A DNA stretch of 64,000 nucleotides from Rhodobiaceae bacterium (lineage in GTDB: Bacteria > Pseudomonadota > Alphaproteobacteria > Parvibaculales > Parvibaculaceae). Each line of letters opens with the position of its first letter. Within the stretch, counting starts at the first letter, position 1. The DNA lies in contig CP030277.1 of the NCBI GenBank assembly GCA_003330885.1, positions 2,964,001 through 3,028,000 on the forward strand. Reading direction: 5' to 3'. This document shows, piece after piece, positions 34,395 through 42,204 of this stretch. The translations under genes were made by a program, and so were the position numbers. The notes under the pieces were generated by a model, which searched no databases, was not told the origin of the DNA, and worked only from the letters and a program-made list of their open reading frames with translations.

Positions 34395-35657
34395 TCAGGT
34401 GTTCGAACTGTCCTGCCCAGTTGCGTCTCGGGCAATCATGGCGCGCTCCGCATCCACAATGAAGTTCCGATTGAGCGGCACGGCATCCCGTGCGGGCGAG
34501 AGCAGAAGCTGGAACACCATGTTGGACCCATGCAGGAAGCCAAGCTCAGCGGCGCCTAGATAAAACTCCCACATGCGACAGAAGCGTTCGTCATAAAGTT
34601 CTGCGGCTTTTGCGCGGTTCGCCGTAAAGCGCGTCCGCCAATCTCTGAGCGTGTAATAATAATGGAGACGTAACACTTCCATATCATCAACCCAGAGGCC
34701 CTGCCGCTCCAGCGCTTCAAACGTCTCTGACAGCGCAGGCACATAGCCCCCCGGGAAAATATACTTCCGGAAGAAAGGCCCGGTTGTGCCCGGCTGGGTG
34801 CTGCGCCCAATGGAATGGATAAAGGCATAGCCATCGGGTTTCAGGAGATCGCGCACCGTACCGAAATAATCGTCAAAATGCCCAATGCCCACATGTTCCA
34901 TCATGCCGACGGAAACCACCCGGTCGAACTGACCTTCATATTCCCGGTAGTCCTTCAACACGAAATCAACACGGTCGGACACACCCGCTTCTTCTGCTTT
35001 CTGTTCGGCAATCGCCACCTGTTCCGGCGACACATTAAGCGAGGTCACATGCGCGCCCTCTTTCGCCATGCGAATGGCAAAGGCACCCCAGCCGCCGCCA
35101 ATCTCCAACACGGTCATGCCGGGCTTGAGGCCGAGCTTCGCCGTGGCGCGGGTGAGCTTGGCAGCTTGTGCATCTTCAAGCGATGTCTCCGGCGTCTCAT
35201 AAAACGCGCAGGTATAGTTCAGCTCCTCATCCAGGAAGAGCTGATACATCTCCGTTGAAAGGTCATAGTGGGAGCGCGCCTGTTTCTTCGCATTGTCTAC
35301 ATCATTCGCCTGCTGGCGCCGACGCATGGACCGCCAGAAACGTCGCAGCCCGCCCTGCACCTTATGGCTCGCAAGCGGCCCGCGATTGATGGAAAAGAGA
35401 AAGAGAAGGTCGTAGCAGCCGGACCCTGCCTCAAAGCTAAGGCCGCCATCCATGTAAGCCTCAGCGGCAATCAATTCCGGATTGAGGAAGAGCTTCCACT
35501 TAAGCGCCTTATCATGCAGTCGCATGGTGACATGCACCGCCTCGTCGCCCTCGCCTGCGGTCCCGAATTCGTGCTGAGACCCATCCACGTCAAAGACGGT
35601 CAGCCGCCCCTTCTGAACAAACGTATTCAGCAGATTGTTTAGTGGCCACAGACTCAT
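34395..35657 (-). CDS. Cyclopropane-fatty-acyl-phospholipid synthase family methyltransferase
   Basis: 420 residues. An N-terminal lipid-recognition part leads into a SAM-dependent domain. HYDLSTEMYQLFLDEELNYTCAFYE is the diagnostic CFA motif, followed by motif I VLEIGGGWGAFAIRMA, LNVSPEQVAIAEQKA, and VSVGMMEHVGIGHFDDYF. FFRKYIFPGGYVPALS is the conserved downstream block. CFA enzymes methylenate unsaturated fatty acids in membrane phospholipids under stress, but close relatives make other methylated lipids. It forms a pair with the YjbR gene. Confidence 0.93.
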   Translation of the reverse strand: MSLWPLNNLLNTFVQKGRLTVFDVDGSQHEFGTAGEGDEAVHVTMRLHDKALKWKLFLNPELIAAEAYMDGGLSFEAGSGCYDLLFLFSINRGPLASHKVQGGLRRFWRSMRRRQQANDVDNAKKQARSHYDLSTEMYQLFLDEELNYTCAFYETPETSLEDAQAAKLTRATAKLGLKPGMTVLEIGGGWGAFAIRMAKEGAHVTSLNVSPEQVAIAEQKAEEAGVSDRVDFVLKDYREYEGQFDRVVSVGMMEHVGIGHFDDYFGTVRDLLKPDGYAFIHSIGRSTQPGTTGPFFRKYIFPGGYVPALSETFEALERQGLWVDDMEVLRLHYYYTLRDWRTRFTANRAKAAELYDERFCRMWEFYLGAAELGFLHGSNMVFQLLLSPARDAVPLNRNFIVDAERAMIARDATGQDSSNT

Positions 35658-35813
35658 AACGCTTCCCCCAAAGCATCATCCGACCGGAGTGAAACGAGGA
35701 TCGATAAGATGATGCGTCAACAAAATGTATTCAGTTTCTTGGAAGAGAGCATAGAACATTCAGCGCGCAAGCAAGGCATCAATTTTGGGAGACCGGTCAC
35801 CCTTCACTCTCTT

Positions 35814-35846
35814 TGTCATTACCCGGCTTGTCCGGGTAATCCAGGG
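35814..35846. repeat. REP-like palindrome, copy 1
   Basis: TTACCCGG-cttg-TCCGGGTAA-type hairpin (8-bp arms around CTTG/T) flanked by TGTCA on the left and TCCAGGG on the right. The same flanks and core occur inverted at 35949-35982. Palindromes of this ACCCGG-CTTGT-CCGGGT type are common intergenic repeats in alphaproteobacteria. Confidence 0.8.
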
Positions 35847-35948
35847 CGGCACGCACTGTCACCAATGAAAGCCTCAGAAGTTGCATTCCTAAGAACGAAC
35901 CAGATTTCTACCACCTCTTCAGAATAGCGCGACGGCAGAAGTCTCTCA

Positions 35949-35982
35949 CCCTGGACCACCCGAACAAGTCGGGTGGTGACAG
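35949..35982. repeat. REP-like palindrome, copy 2 (inverted relative to copy 1)
   Basis: CCCTGGA then CCACCCGA-acaag-TCGGGTGG and TGACAG. Its reverse complement matches copy 1 at most positions, with paired changes in the stem (TTACCC/GGGTAA versus CCACCC/GGGTGG). The two copies face each other 102 bases apart, forming a BIME-like unit in a 345-base region between the cyclopropane synthase and a small membrane protein. No gene was found between them. Confidence 0.8.
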
Positions 35983-36002
35983 CCTGTGTTTAGGGCACCC
36001 CC

Positions 36003-36236
36003 TCACCCTCGCCCGCCAAACACCCGGCGAAAGCGCGCCACCTCATCATTATCGTCATTCGCCGGACGCCCCGTTGGCGGCGCGGTGTACCGCGCCAAAG
36101 CCAGCCAGTAGCGCAACACCAGCGCCACGACACCGAGCCAGAAGACAGACCATGTCACCAGCCACAGAGCCTTCACCCAATCCGCCGTGGAGCGAACCGT
36201 GTCGAGCAGATCTGCCCAGAAATTATACCCCTCCAT
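36003..36236 (-). CDS. Small membrane protein of unknown function
   Basis: 77 residues with one strong transmembrane helix (about 24-48, WLVTWSVFWLGVVALVLRYWLAL) and a basic/polar tail ending RRVFGGRG. AGGAG lies 7 bases before the ATG. It is divergent from the XRE regulator gene with two operator-like palindromes in between, so it may be under that regulator's control. No family was recognised. Confidence 0.7.
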   Translation of the reverse strand: MEGYNFWADLLDTVRSTADWVKALWLVTWSVFWLGVVALVLRYWLALARYTAPPTGRPANDDNDEVARFRRVFGGRG

Positions 36237-36268
36237 CGCCCGCTCCTGATTTCAGCCTGAAACCAATA

Positions 36269-36302
36269 TATCCCAAAATGGGATAATCCGAAAACAGGAT
36301 TA
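36269..36302. promoter_or_regulatory. Two palindromic operators in the XRE divergent region
   Basis: Site 1 is TATCCC-aaaat-GGGATA (36269-36285) and site 2 is TAATCC-gaaaaca-GGATTA (36284-36302). Both use ATCC/GGAT half-sites, with centres about 16 bases apart, and lie just before the XRE gene start at 36308 and 33 bases upstream of the divergent gene. This is the layout of an autoregulatory XRE operator. Confidence 0.65.
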
Positions 36303-36307
36303 TTCCA

Positions 36308-36571
36308 GTGCTTCAAGATTCTTTGGAGCAGGCGGTGAAGAGTTTTCATACTCAAGAATATGCGGACCTTATTCAGGGCCTCATCGAGGCACGCAAAAGC
36401 GCAGGCCTCACGCAGCAGGAAGTTGCCGATGCGCTCGGAAAACCACAATCCTATGTTGCAAAAATAGAAGGCTGCGAGCGCCGCTTAGACATCGCCGAAT
36501 TTGTCGATTATGCCCGCGCCCTCATGTGCGATCCCGCTGAGCTCCTGCACGCGACGCCTAAAGCAACATAG
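36308..36571 (+). CDS. XRE-family (Cro/C1-type) transcriptional regulator
   Basis: 87 residues, a stand-alone helix-turn-helix: LIQGLIEARKSAGLTQQEVADALGKPQSYVAKIEGCERRLDIAEFVDYARAL, with the Q-Q-E-V and QSYVAKIE recognition helix. It starts at GTG 36308; a second GTG at 36335 has a better GGAG site and would give 78 residues. Two palindromic operators sit immediately upstream. It lies 100 bases before the three-gene cassette starting at 36675, so it may repress that operon or be its antitoxin-like regulator. Confidence 0.92.
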   Translation: MLQDSLEQAVKSFHTQEYADLIQGLIEARKSAGLTQQEVADALGKPQSYVAKIEGCERRLDIAEFVDYARALMCDPAELLHATPKAT

Positions 36572-36674
36572 CGCCCAGACTTCTTGCGGCGTTACAAAAA
36601 CTTCACACTGTACATTTTGAATTTTACTATTAGGGTTTGGCCTCGGTTACACTGCCAATAGATGAGGGCCACTC

Positions 36675-37280
36675 ATGTACATTCAGTGGTGTTTGAAGGG
36701 AATTCCCGAGAGCAGTCAATTCTCCGACGCTGAAGCAGAAAATATTCTGTCGACCGGAATACTCAGCTCTTGGATGCGAAACAATAGCGGAGACACACTC
36801 GCTGACGGTATTCCTTCCGCGCACGATGCGCTCACCCCGCTGGCACTCGACGACCACGTAAACAATTACTCGATGGTACAAAACGACACGCCCTACGTGT
36901 CACTGTCCGCGGGTGCCGTAACCCCCGATCCCGGAGCCGGCGGTGTTCACATTCGGCCTGCGTGGAGAACAGCTTTGGATTTTGCGACCCAAGGTGGAAG
37001 GACCAATGGCTTCGTCTTCCGATGTTGGACGATAGTCTCGCCCAAACCGTGTCCGGGTTTGTCAAATATCTCCGACGAGGTACGCGACCTTAATCTGTTT
37101 AGGCAGTTTTGGCTCTTTCATGACGAAGGCGAGATCGCGGCCAAACTGCTTGTGCCAGGACGACAAATTGAGTGGGTAATAAAGTACGACGAAAATCTCC
37201 ACCAAACAGGCTGGAGAGAGCGCAATATGGATTTCATTGATCCAGCGAACATCAGCAATCTAGTTGAGGCAGTCGCATGA
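36675..37280 (+). CDS. Unrecognised protein, first gene of a three-gene cassette (possible ADP-ribosyltransferase-like fold)
   Basis: 201 residues, soluble, no signal peptide. GAGGG lies 7 bases before the ATG. Not assigned to a family. The strand TPYVSLSAG (about 72-80) followed by a helix with ALDFA and a later EGEIAAKLLVPGRQIEWVIKY (about 151-171) resembles the order S-T-S, helix, E-containing strand of ADP-ribosyltransferase-like folds; this is weak inference. It overlaps the next gene by ATGA. Codon use and AT content look unlike the flanking core genes, suggesting horizontal transfer. Confidence 0.7.
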   Translation: MYIQWCLKGIPESSQFSDAEAENILSTGILSSWMRNNSGDTLADGIPSAHDALTPLALDDHVNNYSMVQNDTPYVSLSAGAVTPDPGAGGVHIRPAWRTALDFATQGGRTNGFVFRCWTIVSPKPCPGLSNISDEVRDLNLFRQFWLFHDEGEIAAKLLVPGRQIEWVIKYDENLHQTGWRERNMDFIDPANISNLVEAVA

Positions 37281-38149
37281 GCCGCTTACCAAACACCGAA
37301 AATTGGGATGTCAAATCCGTGAGCACACGAACCGCATTCCTAGTCTCTTGCGCGATGCGCGCAAGCGAGCTCTCTGACCAACTAGGTCCAGCGCAACATC
37401 TCGCAAAACGAAGTAGCACAATTGGCGCTACGGAGTCTTTTTTGGAGGCAGCAGAGATAAACTTCGTTACGGACAATTTCAGCGAGGGATTTGAACTCCT
37501 TCAACAGGCCAGATCTGCCAGCAGCCTTTTTACCTTCGACATACAAGACGTCTTGCGCTCGTGCGTACTGATGACACTCACAGACCCTGTCTCCATTTCC
37601 CTTACGGGGGACGGCATAGAAATCGCACAACCGCAAAGTCCAATTTTCATAAAGTGGGCGCACCTAGGTTCCTTAGTGAACATTTCACGAGCCCTACTGA
37701 CTCTCATCCTCGTAGCAATTTGTTCGGGCGGGCATATAAATCTGTCCAACTCGAAACCAGCTGACCGAACTGGAATTGAGACGGCGCTATACGCCGCTGC
37801 TGCGTCGCCAGGTTTCTCTGTACTCGGATTTTTCGGCACGCCAAACGAAACGCTGGGGGTTTCCGACACAACAGTGTCCATCTCTTGGTCACCACTTTAC
37901 GCATTGCAGATAATGGAATTCAACTTCGAGAATCGGGTGCGGCATTTGGCTCAAGACATTTATTATTGGAACACGCTTCGCGCGCGAGCGGAAATAATCG
38001 ATTTGCGCCTGCTCACGGTCTATATCGCCCTTTTCCGCTCGGATCGATCACACTGGTTCCATGAGATTCCCGCTGCCGGAGAAGCCTCACAGTTTCTGCG
38101 AGAGTTGGCTGAAAGGATACATTCACGGACACAGGGCGCCAAAAGATGA
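37277..38149 (+). CDS. Unrecognised protein, second gene of the cassette
   Basis: 290 residues, predicted mixed helix/strand, with no signal peptide. A moderately hydrophobic stretch at about 136-153 (LVNISRALLTLILVAICSGG) followed by HINLSN is vaguely like the central helix and strand of histidine kinase-like ATPase or phosphotransferase folds, but no N- or G-box is present. The four-base ATGA overlaps on both sides tie it to its neighbours as one translation-coupled unit. I cannot name a function. Confidence 0.7.
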   Translation: MSRLPNTENWDVKSVSTRTAFLVSCAMRASELSDQLGPAQHLAKRSSTIGATESFLEAAEINFVTDNFSEGFELLQQARSASSLFTFDIQDVLRSCVLMTLTDPVSISLTGDGIEIAQPQSPIFIKWAHLGSLVNISRALLTLILVAICSGGHINLSNSKPADRTGIETALYAAAASPGFSVLGFFGTPNETLGVSDTTVSISWSPLYALQIMEFNFENRVRHLAQDIYYWNTLRARAEIIDLRLLTVYIALFRSDRSHWFHEIPAAGEASQFLRELAERIHSRTQGAKR

Positions 38150-38712
38150 CGAACACCGAACTCGTTTTTGCGATTGCTTCACCGGCGCTGACGATCTTTG
38201 GATTTTTCCTTGGATGGTTTAGTTGGCGACGGCGCGAACTTCGTCGCGATGAAGTGCTTAGTTGGGCAGATGACTGCATCGAGTGTCTGCAAACACTACT
38301 GTTAATTTCTCTTCTGAGGGATCCAATACTCAGCGCAGAGAAAATCGAACAAATTCGTCTAAAGGTAATTTTTGACACATCGATCTTAATCGAACGAGGT
38401 CGTCTATTTTTCAAGAACGAGGTCGTAGACGATTTCGGATCAGATAAGCTGTCCGCGTATAGAGGGTATCGCCCACGCATTCTGGATCATCTTGTAGTTG
38501 GACATCAAATTGCTCGATTCTGGCCCGACAGCAGCGACGACGACAAAAGGCGCCGCACTGTTGTTGCGCGCAACAGCCTAAAAGGCTTCGTATCACTGGC
38601 ACAAAAGGAAGTGGGTAGAGATCGCGCTGCCTCGGCAGAAGCATTGAGGGGCGGGGACGGCGTCAAATTATCAGCACTGATGGCTGCTGTGAAGCCCGAA
38701 GAGCTCGATTAG
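38146..38712 (+). CDS. Membrane-anchored unrecognised protein, third gene of the cassette
   Basis: 188 residues. One N-terminal transmembrane helix (about 6-25, FAIASPALTIFGFFLGWFSW) is followed by RRRELRRDE, which places the rest in the cytoplasm. The soluble part contains FDTSILIERGRLFFKNE and AYRGYRPRILDHLVVGHQIARF. The ERGRLFF-N segment recurs in small membrane proteins of unknown function in many bacteria (memory-based, unverified). In this cassette it could be a membrane effector or an immunity partner. It ends 130 bases before the convergent MsrQ-like gene. Confidence 0.7.
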   Translation: MTNTELVFAIASPALTIFGFFLGWFSWRRRELRRDEVLSWADDCIECLQTLLLISLLRDPILSAEKIEQIRLKVIFDTSILIERGRLFFKNEVVDDFGSDKLSAYRGYRPRILDHLVVGHQIARFWPDSSDDDKRRRTVVARNSLKGFVSLAQKEVGRDRAASAEALRGGDGVKLSALMAAVKPEELD

Positions 38713-38841
38713 CCCCTTTGCATTCAGCCAATGCAGTTCTACAAAATGAACGGAGCGGTTGGGCGAATAGACCGTCTAGCTCTCTTTCGTTTTTGTAGAG
38801 TGGCGTTATCTGCATCTGAACAATTGCGAGGACCCGGCACC

Positions 38842-39450
38842 CTACGTCGTAGCTGAACCGGTTTCATCTGAGTTTCTATCGATCCTGACCTTCCAAATCC
38901 GGTAAGCTTCCAGCGCTGCCAGCGGCAGGAAGTGCGCAAGCGCGCCACCAAACGTATTGTGGATGGTGATCCAGTGAAGCAGCGTCATAACAGCCGCCAG
39001 ATAGACGAGCCGCTGAAGCGTTTGCCAGCCAGGGCCCATCGCCCTGACCGACGCGGTGTTAGACGTAAGCACCAGGGGTACAAAGATCAGGAACGCGACC
39101 CAGCCTGTCCAGATGCCGAGCTTCACCACATCGGTCATCACCGCATCAAGCGTGCCGAGATCAATCACATAATAGAGCGTGTGAAGCGCCGCATAGCCGA
39201 ACGCCGCGACACCGAGATACCGCCGCCGCGCCATCAGCCAACGGATGGGACGCGCACTCGGGAACATCATGCGGAGCGGTGTCAGCATCATGGCGATAAT
39301 CATGAAACGCGCGGCAAACTCCCCCGTCGGATGCAACAGGCTTTCAAGGTCACGCCCGCTGAGCGCCCCATTGATCATTGCCACAGACGGCAGGGCGATG
39401 AGCGCCCAGAAAAAATACGGGGAATTGAAGAAGGCTTTGAGAGACGTCAT
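38842..39450 (-). CDS. MsrQ-like heme-binding membrane protein (ferric reductase-like domain)
   Basis: 202 residues from the ATG at 39450; a longer frame upstream has no better ribosome site. It has about six transmembrane helices with the family segments LHPTGEFAARFMIIAMMLTPLRM, RRRYLGVAAFGYAALHTLYYVID and WQTLQRLVYLAAVMTLLHWI, which carry the heme-ligand histidines. MsrQ anchors electron supply for the periplasmic methionine sulfoxide reductase MsrP. No msrP is seen next to it, so another partner is possible. Confidence 0.85.
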   Translation of the reverse strand: MTSLKAFFNSPYFFWALIALPSVAMINGALSGRDLESLLHPTGEFAARFMIIAMMLTPLRMMFPSARPIRWLMARRRYLGVAAFGYAALHTLYYVIDLGTLDAVMTDVVKLGIWTGWVAFLIFVPLVLTSNTASVRAMGPGWQTLQRLVYLAAVMTLLHWITIHNTFGGALAHFLPLAALEAYRIWKVRIDRNSDETGSATT

Positions 39451-39572
39451 GTGCTGGGCAAGGTCCTTTGGACAAAACAAGACAGGCCAAAGCAAGCCCG
39501 CGCGCCCCAAGGATAGGAACGCACGCGCGGCCCTTCCAGCAAAACACTGTTACAAATTGTAATGAGGGAGGC

Positions 39573-40109
39573 TCAGTCCGCCTCGATCACACCGCAGGCA
39601 ACCCGCGCACCCGCGCCACCAATCGGCTGGGTCAGGTGATCATCTGCATTTTCATGAATGATGAAGGTGGAGCCGTCGTCATCCAGCAGATTGTTCGGCC
39701 CCTCAACAAGGGATACGAGGGAGGTAAAGGCCTCCATCTCGCCCACACCGTCAGCACCGACAAAGATGTTTGGAATATCGCCAGGCTCCGGCCCTTCAGG
39801 GTTCAACAGCCCATGGCCGCCGGGAACCTTGCCCACATGGCCTTTGGCTGTTTTGAAGCCTTCATGAGGTTCGCACACACCGTGAGCGTGGAGGTGCAGC
39901 CCGTGCTTGCCGGGGGTAAGACCTTCTACCTTCACATGAATAAGCACACCGCTCGGACCCTGGGTGAGCGTGGCCATGCCTGCTTCCTCACCGTCCGTAT
40001 TGATCAGCGTGGCCTTGGCCATCACGGGCTGGGCCGCGTCCTCAGCAAAACTCGGTGTCGCAGAGAACAAAGCAACAGTCAGGGCGGCGGCGAAGACAGA
40101 ACGGGACAT
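39573..40109 (-). CDS. sodC: Periplasmic Cu/Zn superoxide dismutase
   Basis: 178 residues from the ATG at 40109, with a GTG three codons upstream as an alternative. The signal peptide ends at SFAEDAAQ. Copper ligands are in LHLHAHGVC, the zinc loop in KVPGGHGLLNPEGPEPGDIPN, the last copper histidine in FIIHENADDH, and the C-terminal GGAGARVACGVIE carries the disulfide cysteine and the catalytic arginine. It removes extracytoplasmic superoxide. It lies next to the MsrQ-like gene, another envelope oxidative-repair function. Confidence 0.93.
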   Translation of the reverse strand: MSRSVFAAALTVALFSATPSFAEDAAQPVMAKATLINTDGEEAGMATLTQGPSGVLIHVKVEGLTPGKHGLHLHAHGVCEPHEGFKTAKGHVGKVPGGHGLLNPEGPEPGDIPNIFVGADGVGEMEAFTSLVSLVEGPNNLLDDDGSTFIIHENADDHLTQPIGGAGARVACGVIEAD

Positions 40110-40273
40110 GGACCACACTCTACGTTAGGGACAACATACTATTTGACGACCGAGCTTAAGCGCCTGTGACAGCATAGGCAAACCTAGCTTCGTCACAAAA
40201 ACGTGCCCCTGCGCCAATTTGCACGCCGACGCACTCCATCAGCATGCGATAGGCTCTAGCGAGACACTGCGCG

Positions 40274-41950
40274 ATGAAGCAGGAGCAGACTTTGAAAATA
40301 CTGATTATGGGAGGATATGGCGTCTTCGGAGGAAGACTAGCCGAACTCCTTTCCGACGTTTCTGACCTCGAACTGATTATCGCTGGCAGGTCACACATGA
40401 AAGCGTCTGCCTTCTGCAAGTCCTATAAAGGCGCAGCAACGGTCACACCTCTTCAACTAGACCGCAGCAACATCGAAGAAGGCATTCAGACAGCACAGCC
40501 AGATGTGGTCGTTGATGCCTCGGGACCTTTTCAGAACTACGGAAGCAACCCCTACAGTGTAATCACTGCCTGCATTAAGCAGAAAACAAACTATCTGGAT
40601 TTTGCAGATTCAGCAGACTTCGTCTTCGGGGTTTCCCAGTTCGACGCAGCTGCCAAAGAAGCCAACATCTATATCCTGTCGGGAGTGAGCAGCTTCCCCG
40701 TCTTAACCGCAGCCGTTCTGCGCGAGATAGCCAAGGACATGGACATAGTCACAGTGGAAGGCGGCATTGCACCTTCACCCTATGCAGGGATTGGGCTAAA
40801 CGTGATGCGTGCTGTTGTCGGCTATGCAGGAAGCCGGGTGAAGCTGACACGAGGCGGCAAGCCGGGAACAGCCATCGGCCTTGCCGAACATAGAAGATTC
40901 ACCATCGCCCCACCAGGCGAGATACCCCTACGCAATATCCACTTCTCACTGGTAGATGTGCCAGACCTTCAGGTGATCCCGCCTGAACATGAAACACTCC
41001 GCGACATCTGGATGGGCGCGGGGCCTGTTCCCGAAACACTGCACCGCATTCTCAATCTACTCGCCAAAGCGCGAGCGGTATTTGGGTTACCGTCCTTTGT
41101 CCCGCTCGCCCCACTTTTCTATCGAGTTCTGAACTTGATGAAGTTTGGGGAGCATCGCGGCGGCATGTTTGTCCACGTGCGAGGAACGAAGAACGACATC
41201 GAGACGGAACGAACCTGGCATTTGCTCGCAGAGGGGGATGACGGCCCTTACATCCCGTCCATGGCCATCGAATGCCTCGTAAGGAAACGCCTCAAGGGTA
41301 ACATCCCCGACCCCGGCGCAAGGCCGGCAACCCGTGCGCTTGATCTTGCTGACTACCAAACATTGTTTGCAAAGCGCACAATCTCTACGGGGTTTCGCGC
41401 AGGCGACGAAAAGACCAAGCCCCTATATCAGCAAATACTGGGGACCGCGTTCACCGTGCTGCCCACCCCAGTGCAAGCGCTCCACGCCACCCGCGAACCC
41501 CGCAGGTGGGCCGGTACGGCATGCGTCCAACGTGGTAAAAACATTTTCGCCAGAACAATCGCACGGGCGATCGGCTTTCCCAACAGTGGCACGAGCACCC
41601 CCATCACTGTGGAACTCGTTCCATCTGAAAAGGGGGAACGATGGACCAGAAACTTCGGCAGTAAAACCTTCAGCTCCCTTCAACAGATCGGCGCGGGTAA
41701 AAACAACCACCTATTGCTAGAACGCTTTGGACCAATTGAGGTGGCGCTGGCTCTCACCGTCAAAGACAACAGGCTTTTCCTCATTCCACGTAGGTGGACC
41801 CTGTTTGGCCTGCCCATGCCAAAATTTCTATTGCCCGCCGGAAACAGCCATGAGCGGGAACAGAACGGGCATTTCTATTTCGATGTTGAAATTGCGGTAC
41901 CCCTCATCGGACTGATCGTATCCTATGAAGGAGAACTGCGCCCTGCCTGA
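40274..41950 (+). CDS. Saccharopine dehydrogenase-like NAD(P)-binding protein fused to DUF4166
   Basis: 558 residues in two parts. The N-terminal part (about 1-350) starts with a Rossmann motif ILIMGGYGVFGGRLAELLSD and the saccharopine dehydrogenase-like VVDASGPFQNYG and DFADSADFV segments. The C-terminal part (about 395-555) matches DUF4166: FARTIARAIGFPNSGTSTPITVEL, GERWTRNFGSKTFSS, LLERFGPIEVALAL, and FDVEIAVPLIGLIVSYEGEL. The fusion is known from several proteobacteria. The substrate of the oxidoreductase half is unknown. It is monocistronic. Confidence 0.9.
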   Translation: MKQEQTLKILIMGGYGVFGGRLAELLSDVSDLELIIAGRSHMKASAFCKSYKGAATVTPLQLDRSNIEEGIQTAQPDVVVDASGPFQNYGSNPYSVITACIKQKTNYLDFADSADFVFGVSQFDAAAKEANIYILSGVSSFPVLTAAVLREIAKDMDIVTVEGGIAPSPYAGIGLNVMRAVVGYAGSRVKLTRGGKPGTAIGLAEHRRFTIAPPGEIPLRNIHFSLVDVPDLQVIPPEHETLRDIWMGAGPVPETLHRILNLLAKARAVFGLPSFVPLAPLFYRVLNLMKFGEHRGGMFVHVRGTKNDIETERTWHLLAEGDDGPYIPSMAIECLVRKRLKGNIPDPGARPATRALDLADYQTLFAKRTISTGFRAGDEKTKPLYQQILGTAFTVLPTPVQALHATREPRRWAGTACVQRGKNIFARTIARAIGFPNSGTSTPITVELVPSEKGERWTRNFGSKTFSSLQQIGAGKNNHLLLERFGPIEVALALTVKDNRLFLIPRRWTLFGLPMPKFLLPAGNSHEREQNGHFYFDVEIAVPLIGLIVSYEGELRPA

Positions 41951-41990
41951 GCAGCTTAGACCATCTAATGTAGTGGAAGCAGAGTGAAAG

Positions 41991-42066
41991 TGGTGCCGCT
42001 TGGGTGATTTGAACACCCGACCCCATCATTACGAATGATGTGCTCTACCAACTGAGCTAAAGCGGC
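41991..42066 (-). tRNA. tRNA-Thr (anticodon CGT)
   Basis: A 76-base cloverleaf with encoded CCA. The acceptor stem GCCGCTT pairs with AAGCGGC, the D-arm is AGCTCAGTTGGTAGAGCA, the anticodon stem CATCA/TGATG has the loop TTCGTAA (anticodon CGT, reading ACG), and the T-arm is GGGTGTTCAAATCACCC. No introns. Confidence 0.97.
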
Positions 42067-42204
42067 TCACATGTCTCCGACAATAACAGAGTCAGAGACC
42101 GAAATTCCGGCAAATCCTTAAACCGATCCGTGGGTCTTGGCAAGATTCATCAAGCGCTTTTCCAGAGAAGCGCACGGATCATGGTATCAGACAATGGTTG
42201 CGTG

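Noticed and set aside
35709-35927. A 72-codon plus-strand frame between the cyclopropane synthase and the small membrane protein
   Set aside because: It runs through the first REP-like palindrome, has no ribosome site and its codon use looks random.
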